Source: Cladocopium goreaui | Lineage: Eukaryota > Sar > Dinophyceae > Suessiales > Symbiodiniaceae | NCBI GenBank assembly: GCA_947184155.2 | Contig: CAMXCT020002775.1 | Coordinates: 23,333 to 87,332 of the forward strand | Length of the DNA stretch: 64,000 nt | Direction: 5' to 3' | Part shown: positions 1 through 10,269 of the stretch, piece by piece | Layout of the letters: every line of letters starts with the position of its first letter | How positions within the stretch are numbered: position 1 is the stretch's first letter | Translations under genes and position numbers: made by a program | Notes under the pieces: model-generated | The model's database searches: none | What the model was told of the DNA's origin: nothing | Seen by the model: only the letters and a program-made list of their open reading frames with translations

Positions 1-1230
1 TGCGCCTGTCACCCGTGCAGTTTACCAGGGTGATGGTTGGATCCTTGGTCTTTGCACCTGCCACCTATGCAGTACCAGATCGCGAGTCAGGTTTTGCGTT
101 TATTGCCAGCTGAGTCCATGCCACCGTTGTCGTCGCGTTTCTTTAAGCCCACGCCGTCGTGACGGTTCGATATATCACTTCAGGCTTTGCGGACGTCGTT
201 TTTGCTTTAGTGGTTTTCAGGCTGGTTCGTCTTAGGATTGTTCCCTTTTCCGTGCCATGTTGTCCTTTCTACTTTCGCTTTGGTTTGCGCTGTGCGTGCT
301 TGAACCGTTCTTGATTATGCGTCAAATTCACGCTGTCACTTGTTGCTGTTTGCCGACACGTTTTGCGGATTAGTCTTTCTCGCCATTGTCCTTGCTTTTC
401 TTCTCGCCCACAATGTCGTGATGTTTCAATATGACTGACGCTTCAGGTTTTTGCGGCCATGTTGTGTTGAGTGGTTCTCACGCCGGCTTGTCCATTCCCT
501 TTGCCTTGCCATGTTGTTTGTCATACATATGTTTCGGCGCGCGCTGCGCTTGATCAAAGCAGGGTCTGCGATGGTCTGCGTCGAATTCAGCGTTGTCAGT
601 TTTTTGTTTGCCAACGTCTTTTGCGGATCTAGTTTTTGCAATGATTGGCATTGGACATTAATCTCATACATGTGCTCCATGATAAGACTGTGTTTCTAAA
701 GTAACGCATCCAAAGCGCATTGATCACACGTATTGTCTGCATTTACAATGATCACAATCCGTATTTGGATGTCAGTGTGTGAAATACAGAGAAACGGGAC
801 ACTAAGCAAAACCACCATTTAGTCATGAAAAAAAGGTGCATTGCGTGCAATCGTTTGATTCGACGCCCATAGTATTACCCGTACATATTTTACTGAGTCG
901 CTGTGGCTGTCGCCCATGTCTCTGCTGTTTTTAACCCACGATGTTGTACTGGTTCGAGATGACTCTTCAACTTTCGTCGGCCGTCTATTTGCCAATCGTC
1001 TGCAAGCCCGCGTGTGTTAAGATTGTTGTCTTTAGGTTGCTGTTTCGTTCCTCCCAAACTTTGTTTCGGTTTGCAGTGTGCTAGGTCTAACCATTTATGC
1101 ATCGACTTCTTTTTTGCCACACCCTGCCGCCCCTTCTGCAAAGTAAAGCTACAAGTACATGAGTGAATCATATACTGCGTTTAAATGCTTCGCCCAAAAA
1201 AGAGAACATGTTTATGCCATTAAAAACATC
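1..1230. other. No recognisable gene; faint imperfect repeats
   Basis: No open frame here shows a family motif. Imperfect repetition is visible: a 'gtcgtgacggttcgata...caggctttgcgg' block near 156-200 reappears in diverged form near 416-460 and more weakly near 940. Short 'cctgtcacccgtgcag' and 'cctgccacctatgcag' words are about 52 bases apart at the extreme left. I see nothing else in this stretch. Confidence 0.4.
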
Positions 1231-1254
1231 GGAGCCCTCTGGAACTTCACAAAG

Positions 1255-1880
1255 CATCTGCGCCCGAACTTTCCGGAACCTTACCGAGTACCTGCACCGG
1301 AACCCTCCGGAACCTCACCGGCTATCTGCACCGGAACCCTCCGGAACCTCACCAGGTATCTGCATCGGAGCCCTCCAAAACCTGACAAGGTATCTCCACC
1401 AAAACCATCCGGAACCTCACCAGGTACCCACACCTGAACTTTCTGGAACCTTACCCGGAACCCTCCGGAACCTCACCAGGTATCTGCATCGGAGCCCTCC
1501 AAAACCTCACAAGGTATCTGCACCGGATGGCACCTACACAGGTACCTGCACCTGAACTTTCTGGAACCTTAAGTACCTGCACCGGAACCCTGCGCAACCT
1601 CACCGACTATCTGCATTCAAACCCTCTGAAACCTCACCACGTATCTGCACCGGAACCCTCCAAAACCTCACCAGGTATCTACCCCGGAACCCTCCGGAAC
1701 CTCAACACGGTATCTGCACCGGAACCCTCCGGAACCTCACCGGCTATCTGCACCGAAACCCTCCGAAACCTCAACAGGTATCTGCACCGGAACCCTCCAG
1801 AACCTGAACCCTCCAAAACCTCACCAGGTATCTGCACCGGAACCCTCCGGAACCTCCGGAACCCTCCGGAACCCTGTTGG
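1255..1880 (+). repeat. ~35-bp minisatellite (Pro/Thr-rich when translated)
   Basis: Tandem copies of a unit close to 'ccggaaccctccggaacc' followed by 'tcaccaggtatctgca'. Unit length varies and point changes are frequent. Because the units drift in length, several frames stay open and give PEPSGTSP-like peptides. No frame is favoured, so this is a minisatellite rather than a gene. Confidence 0.85.
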
Positions 1881-2229
1881 GGGAAAAAATGCTTTACTTC
1901 GTGTGATCCCCACCATGACATTCATCCCGGCGGGTTGTTTATCGAACCCGCGTTTTCAACGTTTGCAGTTTTCGTCATTGATTTCATACCACAAATCACA
2001 GTGGTTTTGCGTCTCTCTCAAAGTTCAATTTCCTTAAAAAGTACGCGCGTACTTTTCACTGGATATGTAAAAAAACCTCAGCGGAACTCTCTTTTTTCTG
2101 CGCTAAGTGTTCTTCACAATTTCTGCAGTGAGCTTGGAGAGGTTTTTGTGGGAACTGTTTTCCCATCTCCACTGCCAAGCGCGAACATGCGTCCAAATCT
2201 TGCCATTGAGCAAGACTAACGTAAACTAA

Positions 2230-2480
2230 CGTAGCATCATATATGTGAGGAAGTGCAAGACGACATACAGTAGCGTTGCATCATGTATGTGAGGAAGTGC
2301 AAGACGACGTACACGAGCGTAGCATCATATATGTGAGGAAGTGCAAGACGACGTACAGCAGCGTAGCATCATGTATGTGAGGACGTGCAAGAAGACGTAC
2401 AGCAGCCTAGCATCATGCATGTGAGGGAGTGCAAAAAGACATACAGCAGCGTAGCATCATGTATGTCAGGCAGTGCAAAT
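2230..2480 (+). repeat. ~45-bp tandem repeat, about six copies
   Basis: The words 'gtagcatcat', 'gtatgtgaggaagtgcaaga' and 'cgacgtacagcagc' recur at roughly 45-base spacing, with scattered substitutions. No coding potential is apparent. Confidence 0.85.
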
Positions 2481-2589
2481 GAACGTTATTACCCCACCCC
2501 ACCCCACCCCGTTAACCCCATGAAAGACGTAGAAACATGCAAAACGCTGGTTCGGTTTTCAACCCGTAGGCACATTCATCGATTTGTTG

Positions 2590-3352
2590 CTGGCAAATCT
2601 TCTGGCATTCTATCTGACATATCTTCTGGCATTCGATCTGGCATATCTTCTGGCATTCTACCTGGCATATCTTCTGGCATATGTTCTGGCATATTATCTG
2701 GCATATCTTCTGGCATCTCTTCTGACATCCTATCTGGCATTCTATCTGGCAAATCTTCTGGCATTCTATCTGGCAAACATTCCGGCACTTTATCTGGCAT
2801 ACCTTCTGGCATTCTATCTGACATTCTATCTGGCATACCTTCTGGCATTCTATCTGGCATATTTTCTGGCATATGTTCTGGCATATCTTCTGCTGGCATT
2901 CTATCTGGCATATCTTCTGGCATTCTATCTGGCATATCTTCTGGCATTTTATCTGGCATAACTTCTGGCATTCTATCTGGCCGTTGAAGTCCAGCGGTGC
3001 TCACTGAGCTCGGAAGGTCCCAGGTTGAGGTCCAGCGGTGCTCACTGAGCTCGGCGGGTCCCAGGTTGAGGTCCAGCGGTGCTCACTGAGCTCGGAAGGT
3101 CCCAGGTTGAGGTCCAGCGGTGGTCACTCATCTCGGCAGGTCCCAGCTTGAGGTCCAGCGGTGCCCAGTGTGCTCAGTTCCTTGCAGTTGAGGTCCAGCA
3201 GTGCCCACTGCGTGCGGAAGTTGGCGAAGAGCTTGGCGAAGAGTTGGCAAGGCGGAAGTGGACATGGAAGTGGAGGCAGAGGTGGTGGAGGAGAAGGAGG
3301 AGAAGAAGAACAACTCTGATAAAATCTAACAGCCCTCACCTGGCAGGTGGGG
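2590..3352 (+). repeat. Composite dispersed repeat, copy 1
   Basis: This copy has four ordered parts. First is a 'tctggcattctatctggcat' short tandem array (about 2590-2980). Next is a ~46-bp tandem array built on 'gtgctcactgagctcgg' and 'aggttgaggtccagc' (2985-3180). Then comes a GAG/GGA-rich purine tract (about 3230-3312), ended by a 'ccctcacctggcaggtgggg' terminus. The same modules occur in inverse order at 27,094-27,680 and 43,861-44,500, and in the same order at 45,400-46,030. Both strands of the first array are open in several frames because it lacks stops; that is not evidence of a gene. Confidence 0.85.
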
Positions 3353-3399
3353 AACAAACACACAGAGTTAAATGTTCCGCACAGAAACCTACTGCTCTG

Positions 3400-6240
3400 A
3401 AACCGCCTGGGGATCGATAGCTCCAGGGATTCGCCACAATTCAGCCTTAGCCCTGGGTGCTTCACGCTTCACGTTCATGCCTACCTCCTCTGCAGCCTGC
3501 AGGGATCGTCAACTGATTAAAACATCCACCCTGTGGATACGAGTACCCGGTGCCAGGTCCTGACAAATTACCAAGACTGCGAATTGCCTTTTGATGGTGT
3601 CACTTCTTGCACTGAGCTCGACAGATTGTAGCATGTGTAGCATGAAGAATAATGTCGATACATTTACACCTTTGTACTGTTAGCCCCTTCAATGTCATTC
3701 AGTGTCACCGTGCCAGCTGGCCTTGACCAACTTTGTCTGCTCTCTCATCTGCCAAAAGAGCTTGTCGCCCATCTCAAACATGCCAGCCTGGTTCCGACGC
3801 ACATCCAGAGGAACGCACCAATAGAGCCCGCACCGGAACTGCCAAACTCACTCAGCAGCATTGGCCGCCCATTTCGGTAGCTCAAGCACAAACACAGTGT
3901 GTAAGTGGAACAAGGAGGGTTCAAGATCGAGGACAGAGACAAAGACAAAGATGACAAAGTCCATCTGATTAACAAAGTGGACGCAAAACAAAGCAATTGT
4001 TAGGAAAACAAAAAGAAAACGCTCACGGAAAACACTCACGTCACTCACGCTACATCTGGTGCTAAGCTTGCTAAGCTGCTGCAAGACACAGACCTGAGGC
4101 ACCTGCATTCTCACAAGCTCGGATGGCAGGCATAAAGTTCTCCTGAATGACCAGAAGCACATCCAGTTGGCATGAGTCGGAGCATCTGCAATCTGCAAGG
4201 TGTGCTAAACCACTGCACTCAGCTTTTGAACAATAATCTCTTAGTTTGCGCGGCTGGTGAGTCAATGCCAATTGCATCACGTAGCAGCAAACGTACTTGA
4301 ATGTCTGGTGCTTGCCAATAAAAGATGTGTAGATGTTGTCGTGGAAGATACAAGTCCCCACACAAAAAAAAAAATCAAAACAACCACAGTGATCAAAAGT
4401 TGTCATCTTGGTCAAAACCTGGTATATAGACTACAGTATATGGTCATCCATCCCACATTGGGAATCCTTACGGTGGGTATATAAATCCCTATTAGTGGAT
4501 TGATGACCATCCAATCTAACTCTTGACTCTTGACCATAGCAGACCATAGCACATATTTTCTCAAGATGGTGGGTGTCTGCTCAAGATATTCATTGGCCCG
4601 TCAGTCAACATGGCAGGATCTCTCAAAAAAAATATCATGTTGAGTACTGTTGAGTATTGTTGAGTATTGTGGAGTATTGTGGAGTATCATGTGAATGTCA
4701 CTGCAGCACCTCGAGGATCATTCGGAAAGCACGAATGCACGATACAAGAACAATCTACAACAACTCCAACTTACCTGCCCTCTTCAAACTAGCCCGGCAT
4801 AAGAAGCGCAATTTTCGTCTTCATTAATATCCGTGTATATTCTTTCAATTTTCTAGACATGTTTATGTGTGTGGCTGATGAATCTATATATTGCATTCTA
4901 TTGTAGCATCAGCAGCACTACACGTGACCTCACCCGGATGCAGACAGAGACGGACTCTCCTCGTTGGGAATGATGCTGTAATCCCAGAGCATGTCTAAGA
5001 GGTTGACCGCCTGGCGCCACTGGCCAGGTTTACTCAGGACATCTGAGGACACCATCGGATACCATCGGAAAACAGGTGTTGTAATATGCCGTAATGTAGC
5101 GTAGTATCTGTCAAATTCTATAGATATGTAATGATATGTAATGATATGTAATGATATGTAATGATATGTAATGATATGTAATGATATATGTAATGATATA
5201 TGTAATGATATCTATAGAAAGTTGCAGTTGCCATGTTTGGAAATTTTGGTCGGGTCAGAAGATCCGGAAGCACAAGTATCACAAGTATTCACAAGTATTC
5301 TACAACTTCCAACCAGCTGTTTTGCATCTGATGGCCTTCTGCCACTTCGCGCCCTGCTCGCAGGCCATGAGGGCATGCTCCGCACCAATTCTCAAAGGTG
5401 CCTGCAGCCCAGTTATCATGAGTTACCATGAGTTGCCATGAGTTGCCATGAATTGCCAAATGAAATCTTGACGGATTTTATCCAAGATGATCCAAGGTCC
5501 AAACCGCATGTCACATATGTAACGGATTCTTGTATTCAACAAATGATGTTATTCCATGTTATTCCAATATATTCCATTACTATCTGCAGTATGCTTTATC
5601 AAGACGCGTCGAAATTTTCGAGGTATCGTCAAATCCCTGCGAATGAAAAGTCAGAAAGACATGGAAAGCCTTCGAGGGCCACTATACAATTGCCATAAAG
5701 ACTAGCGGAAAACGCCCTTAGATTCCACACCAAGGGCCGCACCATACCTATTGACATCATCTCGTCCAAAGTTTCCACTGCCTGAAGTATCCAAGTAAGC
5801 AATTCAGAGGAATGTCAGTATGCTGTGAGATCTGTTCGTGTCGTCCAAGAAGTGCTAGCAGAAACTATACAAGGCACACAAATGTCTTTGCGACAATCAC
5901 GCACCATCACAACCGCACACGCTGTAACTGCACCATGAGAGACCGTGTGAGAAAGCACTTGCAAAAATGATTGAGAAATGTGGCGCAGCCTGTGCATGCT
6001 TCCGTTCAATAGCTCAGGAGTTTCCGCGTCTCTGACTTGGCAACCCTGGCGTCGCGCCTTCTGCCACCATCCACGCGAGTTGTAGGCCACAATGGCAGCA
6101 GTGTATGTAGCAGGCGTCCTCTGCAAAATAAAAAAGGGAGCGTGCTAGGTGTTTCATTGCTTCCTCTTAACTTGCGCCACCTTTAGCAATGAACATGGTG
6201 GGGAGATTGCCGTTGGAAAATATTGCACCGGCGTTTCGAC
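3400..6240. other. No supported gene; anonymous sequence with short repeats
   Basis: The ORFs here are short and carry no motif I recognise. Small local repeats are present: 'tgagtattgt' near 4640-4690 and 'gagttaccatgagttgccat' near 5420-5455. A TA microsatellite lies at 6247-6263, just outside the 3' repeats of the neighbouring retroelement. Confidence 0.4.
5118..5215 (+). repeat. 10-bp tandem repeat (atgatatgta)n
   Basis: About seven exact copies of 'atgatatgta' run into two slightly longer 'atgatatatgta' variants. This is a simple microsatellite/minisatellite. Confidence 0.9.
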
Positions 6241-6269
6241 TGGCAATATATATATATATATATAAACAA

Positions 6270-6960
6270 AGACTCGTTGGTTCAGGACCCCTTTTCCGAC
6301 ATGGCAAGACCAATTTAGTCAAAAAGAGAGTGGAGATTCCATGTCCAAAGTTCAAACATTCCAAAAAAACTCAACCACCACAATTCCCCCAAAGGAGGAT
6401 TGGGCATCCGCCCAGAAATCCCCCCATATTTCCTCGCCAGACCGAGGGAAATATGAGCCAAGGATTGCAAGGTGTCCACCTACCTTTGTTTTTTACCATT
6501 TTTTCGGCCTTTGCTCTTGCTCTTTAAAACCGGAGTTTTTACTCCCCTGGGATGGGAGGTTGTGGGAGCTGAGCCGAAACTTAACGGAAAAAGGTGGTTA
6601 TTCACCAACTCTTCTTTACTTCCGGGGTCGTTCATTCAAGACTCGTTGGTTCAGGACCCCTTTTCCGACACGGCAAGACCAATTTAGCCAAAAAGAAAGC
6701 GTAGATTCCATCTCCGAAGTTCAAACATTCCAAAAAACTCAACCACCACAATTCCCCAAAGGAGGATTGGGCATCCGCCCAGAAATCCCCCCATATTTCC
6801 TCGCCAGACCGAGGGAAATATGAGCCAAGGATTGCAAGGTAGAACTGGGTCCCGCCAGACCTGGGAAGTTTCCAGTCCACCTACCTTTGTTTTTTACCCT
6901 TTGTTCGGCCTTTTTTCCTCTTGCTCTTTAAACCGGAGTTTTTACTCCCACTTCCCCCTG
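6270..6960 (-). repeat. Two direct repeats at the 3' end of the retroelement (possible split direct repeat)
   Basis: Sequence beginning 'agactcgttggttcaggacc' at about 6270 recurs at about 6639. Both copies continue through 'ggcaagaccaatttag', 'ccgaggg aaatatgagccaag', 'gtccacctacctttgtttt' and 'ggagtttttactccc'. The copies cover about 6270-6543 and 6639-6955, with about 95 bases of different sequence between them. The copy nearer the ORF contains the last codons and the stop of the tyrosine recombinase. A B1-A2-B2 arrangement like this is typical of the 3' end of Ngaro-type elements; I could not identify an A1 partner. Confidence 0.7.
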
Positions 6961-7770
6961 CCCTGCCACTTGTGGCAAGCTCAAGTTTTGGCAAGGGAGA
7001 AGAAATTGTTCGGAGAAATTGTTTGTGAAACACGCGTGCGTGAGCTGTCAACCGCAGTTCCGTCTCTGCTAGGGTGGCCAGGCCACTATTGATATATAAT
7101 CGAGCGGTCTTTGCAAACTGCCAACGGCCTTGAATAAGTAACCGGTCTAACTGTCATGGTGTTGGAAGTAAAATGTAGCACCACCCCGTCTCAAACTGTA
7201 TGGCCGATACTGATACTCAGTCAGCCCCAGCGACGAGATAGTGTCATTAAACATTTTTCGCCATTGGTGAGGTTGAGGGCAGAGAGAGGTTCCCGGGCTA
7301 GTAGCCCTTTTCCATTGCCACAATCTACGGAGGGTATCAGCTTCGGTGGTGACACTTTCAGCGGCACCAGCACGTTTTCCTCCTGTCACCCCCAGAGAAA
7401 TAACAGCAACCGAGGTTAGTCCCTCTTGAGAGACATCTTTATTTCTCAACCCCAGCACTTCACCCGTCCGCAACAATCCGCCAAGCATGAGGGACAGGCA
7501 AAAAACGGGAAAACCACTAAACAAGGCATGTCCAGCCAGTGTTTGCAAAGCCTGTTCCGTGAGAGGGGGTGCTCTGGAAGGTATCTCATTCGAAACCCAA
7601 GTCTTGAGCAACCTCCAACTATACACCAAATGACCCTTTAAATGGGGGTCTCGGTCCTGCAACCCTGCTAACGTATCCGAGGCTAAACTGCGTCCCTCTC
7701 CCTGTGCCCACAGGTTCTCGAGATAATCGGACAAAATCGGATCTAGTTGCTGGCGCTGCCTTGGCAGAAT
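6881..7770 (-). pseudogene. Tyrosine recombinase (phage-integrase fold) of the retroelement, one frameshift
   Basis: The enzyme would integrate the cDNA circle of a DIRS-type element by strand exchange through a catalytic tyrosine. The main frame (7734-7147) shows box I as 'GGLLRTGEVLGL', with the catalytic Arg, and box II as 'YRPYSLRRGGATFYF', with the second Arg of the R...(H/x)xxR motif. A stop follows 'QHHDS' at 7149-7147. Shifting the frame by one base resumes with 'RLLIQGRWQFAKTARLYI': the expected GRW motif and candidate nucleophilic Tyr. It then continues about 85 codons to a Lys/Arg-rich end at 6881. Upstream, the frame continues beyond 7734 with 'LPRQRQQLDPIL'. The break looks like a one-base deletion in an otherwise complete domain. 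Located downstream of RNase H, as expected for DIRS-like order. Confidence 0.85.
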
Positions 7771-7859
7771 GATGTCTTGTTCGCGGAGATAAATGTGAAA
7801 ACGTTTTGTTTTTTCACTTTCCTACCCATTTCCGACGTACATGGCCCCGGGATGGGGCA

Positions 7860-8222
7860 TCAGCAGGGTTCAAAGCTGTGTGCACGTAGGCCCACACGGC
7901 TGTATTTTGGGATTGTCAGCGTATGCAGACAGACTAGAGAGTCTGTCAAGTGCACCAGCCTCTGCTTATGAGCATCCTGCTTTAAGATGCGCCAACGTAA
8001 GGCACACAACACCGCGCGCATCCCCAGGTTGTTGATATGTTCCTTACTTCCCTTCCACTTCCAGCCGCATACAGTCCTCCAGACCCATAGATTGGAAGGC
8101 AAGCTTGCCCGGAGTCTGTGGTATCGAAGGGTATCTTCACTCGAAGCGGAAATCAGGATGTCTTCACCTTTGATACTTACCAAATTGAGCAATTTTTTTG
8201 ACCAAAGCCATCTCCTTTCCAC
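7860..8222 (-). pseudogene. RNase H, C-terminal part, of the DIRS-like element
   Basis: The frame holds 'KEHINNLGMRAVLCALRWRI' and then 'RLVHLTDSLVCLHTL'. In DIRS-type RNase H these correspond to the helix with the catalytic Glu (usually EHIN.LE.RAV) and the strand with the third catalytic Asp (HL.DS.V). The Glu position appears to be Gly here, which would inactivate the enzyme. The first catalytic Asp of this domain lies about 900 bases upstream, on the far side of the methyltransferase (see 9110-9766), so the domain is split. Assignment rests on motif order and on the flanking RT and recombinase. Confidence 0.7.
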
Positions 8223-8349
8223 CTACCAAATGCTTGCGAGGGCCTGCCATCGGGGGCCGGGTCAGGAATGTGGCCAGATCCACTATGCTTCCCGGAGCTG
8301 TGCGATCCACACACTGTTGCACTGACAGAGGTAGGATCAGCCCCAAGGG

Positions 8350-9125
8350 ATGACAACTGTCCTAACAGCCAGGTCACCACAGTCGCATTCCAGCTGTTGC
8401 CCAGTAGGCTCAGTCTGGTATCCTGATGCTGCACACTGCCTTGCAGGTTCTTGGGCAAACAGTGAAGCGTATATTGCTGACCAAGTGCTGAGCATTTCCC
8501 CGCTGAAGTTGAAAACAGGTCTGGTCACTGGCCCGAGTCCAGCCAGGAGTCAGATAAACCGAAGGATTAACCTTTCCTTGCAGGTCAACCGTTCCATAAC
8601 ATTCCCATCCTGGCTGTTCTGGTGTATGGACCTGTGCTCCCTCTCCGGATTGCAACTGCCACGTGATCCAATACAATCGAGGCCTTCTGGCCAGACTGAC
8701 CCCCAGTACGTCGATGGGGCATGGTTGTTCCCCAAAATCCTGGCTCATGAGAGCCCTATCTGAGCTATCTATTGATTGCACAGACTCCATAAGGCAGTGC
8801 ACCTGAGCCCAGGGAAAGGCTTCCGCAACCAACTGGCGTACCCGCCTTACATGAACATAGAGGTTACTTCGGTGATCCCTCAGTGCTCCTTTGCGGTCAC
8901 AATTAAGCCCGCTGACACGGGGGCCCTGCTCCTAACACTACAAGGCCTACTGGGGTGAACAGGCAGGACCACCCCTTAACCATTTCAGCAGATACCTCCT
9001 CAATTGAGCTGACAAACACGGTTCAGCGTGACTCGAGAACTCGTGACTGCTGTGCCCTGCCACTGGGAGTCCTGCTGAATCGGCGGCTACCCTTAACGCC
9101 CCAATTCCATCAAACAGGCCAATTG
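8350..9125 (-). pseudogene. C5 cytosine DNA methyltransferase domain inside the retroelement, frameshifted
   Basis: Members of this family transfer a methyl group from AdoMet to C5 of cytosine. Conserved motifs appear in order but in different frames. Motif I is 'GLFDGIGALRVA' near 9120-9085 (the FxGxG AdoMet loop). 'VVLGAGPPCQ' near 8941-8912 is motif IV with the catalytic Cys. 'VSGLN..DRKGA' follows in another frame. 'LMESVQSID' near 8800 is motif VI, with ESV for ENV. 'ARRPRLYWI' is motif VIII. 'LLGNSWNATVVTWLL' near 8400 is motif X. At least three frame breaks occur: about 9040, 8912 and 8440. The domain has no start of its own and sits between two halves of RNase H, so in an intact copy it would be part of a polyprotein. 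Retrotransposon-borne methyltransferases are known in Symbiodinium; this copy cannot be active. Confidence 0.85.
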
Positions 9126-9766
9126 TAAGGATCTATATCAATTCCTCCATCTCCGGGATGTCCCCCCCGGACCGCACATGAGGCGGCCATCTGGCCTAGG
9201 TTGCTCAGGCCTCGGCTCACCGTGACGCCTCCTCCTGTGGTAGAGGCATCACTGGCTGTCACTGTACTGCTGGGTGATGCTCTGAAGTCCATCCTTGCTA
9301 GAGGGAGGAGTGCCAGGAACCGCGCAATCTCCAGCTTCACAACCCGAGGGATTTCAAGACGAATCACCACCGGATGCTGAACTTTCGATGAAAGCCCAAA
9401 TGCCAAATGCTGTTGAGCCCCCCCCATCAGGTTTCGTTTAAAAGTGGCTAGGTACACCAGGCCTCCAGCCACCACTTGCATTTCTTTCTGATTGCTTGAT
9501 CCGGACATCACTGTAAGGAGAGCCAGTTGAGCATATTTGAGGACCTTCTCAAGCTTTGGATAGGCGCATCCTGACACCCCGTCCACGATTGCCCCTTGCA
9601 CTTCTGCTTTCACGGCCCTCTGGGTGGCCTTCTTGGGATGTCTCGAAATCCCCCATTGCTCATATTCTTGACGCAGTGCCAGGATGCCAGGAGTAGGCGT
9701 CCCTTGCAGTGTCTTCGCCAGGGCCTTATCTACTTTTTCCATGGCATCAAAATTGTCAAGGTACAC
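9110..9766 (-). pseudogene. RT motif C, connection and first part of RNase H
   Basis: The frame opens with 'VYLDNFD', a variant of the RT catalytic YxDD box in which Asn replaces the second Asp, as is usual for relatives of this element; 'AFRDVLHR' precedes it in frame. About 150 residues of connection follow ('LKYAQLALLTVMSGSSNQKE', 'VYLATFKRNLMGG'). Near the end comes 'TVTASDASTTGGGVTVSRG', which matches the first catalytic strand of RNase H (DAS...GGGV). The frame stops after 'DPYNWPV' at 9110, where motif I of the methyltransferase begins in another frame. The N-terminal half of RT is in the next segment. Confidence 0.8.
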
Positions 9767-10030
9767 TCTGTGGAGAACATCCCGGAAAGCCTGAGCTCTT
9801 GATGCCCCCGAAGATGCCCCTTGGCTTGGCCGGCCCCACGAGCAACCACAGTGCGGTGTACGTGCTGCGCCAAACTGACGCTGTTTTTGAAACCCATTGG
9901 TAGGACCTTGGCCACCAACACATGGCGGCCTTGCTGCCCTGGATGGAACCTGCTGGGTATTGTCTTGTTACCGAGAAAATTGCGCCACGCCTTTGGAACC
10001 CCAAAGATGTAGAAATTAAAGGACCGGATA
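9767..10030 (-). pseudogene. Reverse transcriptase fragment (motifs A'/B), 5' truncated
   Basis: The minus frame reads 'FGVPKAWRNFLGNK', 'FHPGQQGRHVLVAKVLPMGF' and then 'KNSVSLAQHVHR'. The LPMGFKNS.SLAQ block is RT motif B of DIRS-like elements. The frame goes out of phase near 9,800-9,830, and the neighbouring frame supplies 'AFRDVLHRVYLDNFD'. Only the remnant 'SFNFY' of motif A is left at about 10,010. Beyond 10,060 the sequence becomes GT/CA-rich, so the 5' half of the element is missing. Confidence 0.75.
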
Positions 10031-10139
10031 ACCCCACATGTCAACTTCTTCCAACAAGCAGCAAAAGAAAGGTAAAGATGGCATGGGGAAAGCAGGAAAA
10101 AGAAAAGAGATGGTGAAGGATTGGGGTGGAGTAAGTGGT

Positions 10140-10235
10140 GTGTGGAAGAGTAAGTTGTGTGTGGTGACAAGTTGTGTGTGTGAGGTGTGTGTGTGTGCGT
10201 GTGTGTGTGCGTGTGTGCGTGCAGAAGTTGTGACA
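10140..10235 (+). repeat. GT-rich microsatellite
   Basis: Runs of 'gtgtgtgtg', 'gtgtgtgcgt' and 'gtgtgtgaggt' lie directly beyond the truncated end of the RT fragment. Open frames across it give His/Thr-rich peptides from the complementary strand and are not genes. Confidence 0.85.
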
Positions 10236-10269
10236 GGGAAGGAAGGAAAAACAAAGGGGGTGGTGAAAA

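Larger units (their letters stand above)
6267..10060 (-). mobile_element. DIRS/Ngaro-like tyrosine-recombinase retroelement with DNA methyltransferase, decayed
   Basis: On the minus strand the recognisable parts run in this order: reverse transcriptase (about 10,030-9,700), start of RNase H (about 9,350-9,110), C5 DNA methyltransferase (about 9,125-8,350), rest of RNase H (8,222-7,860), tyrosine recombinase (about 7,770-6,881) and a non-coding tail with two direct-repeat copies. RT and RNase H next to a tyrosine recombinase, with no integrase, is diagnostic of the DIRS/Ngaro order. Cytosine methyltransferases captured by dinoflagellate retrotransposons have been published (de Mendoza and co-workers). 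The copy is inactive: frames change several times, the RT lacks its 5' half, and low-complexity GT-rich DNA abuts the broken 5' end near 10,060. Confidence 0.85.

Noticed and set aside
1159-2219. PEPSGTSP repeat protein
   Set aside because: Repeat units change length irregularly and three frames are equally open; no start context or non-repeat domain.
2385-3004. Overlapping 125-200-residue ORFs on both strands (MPDRMPEDMPD / SGILSGISSG)
   Set aside because: The short tandem array lacks stop codons in most frames, so openness carries no information.
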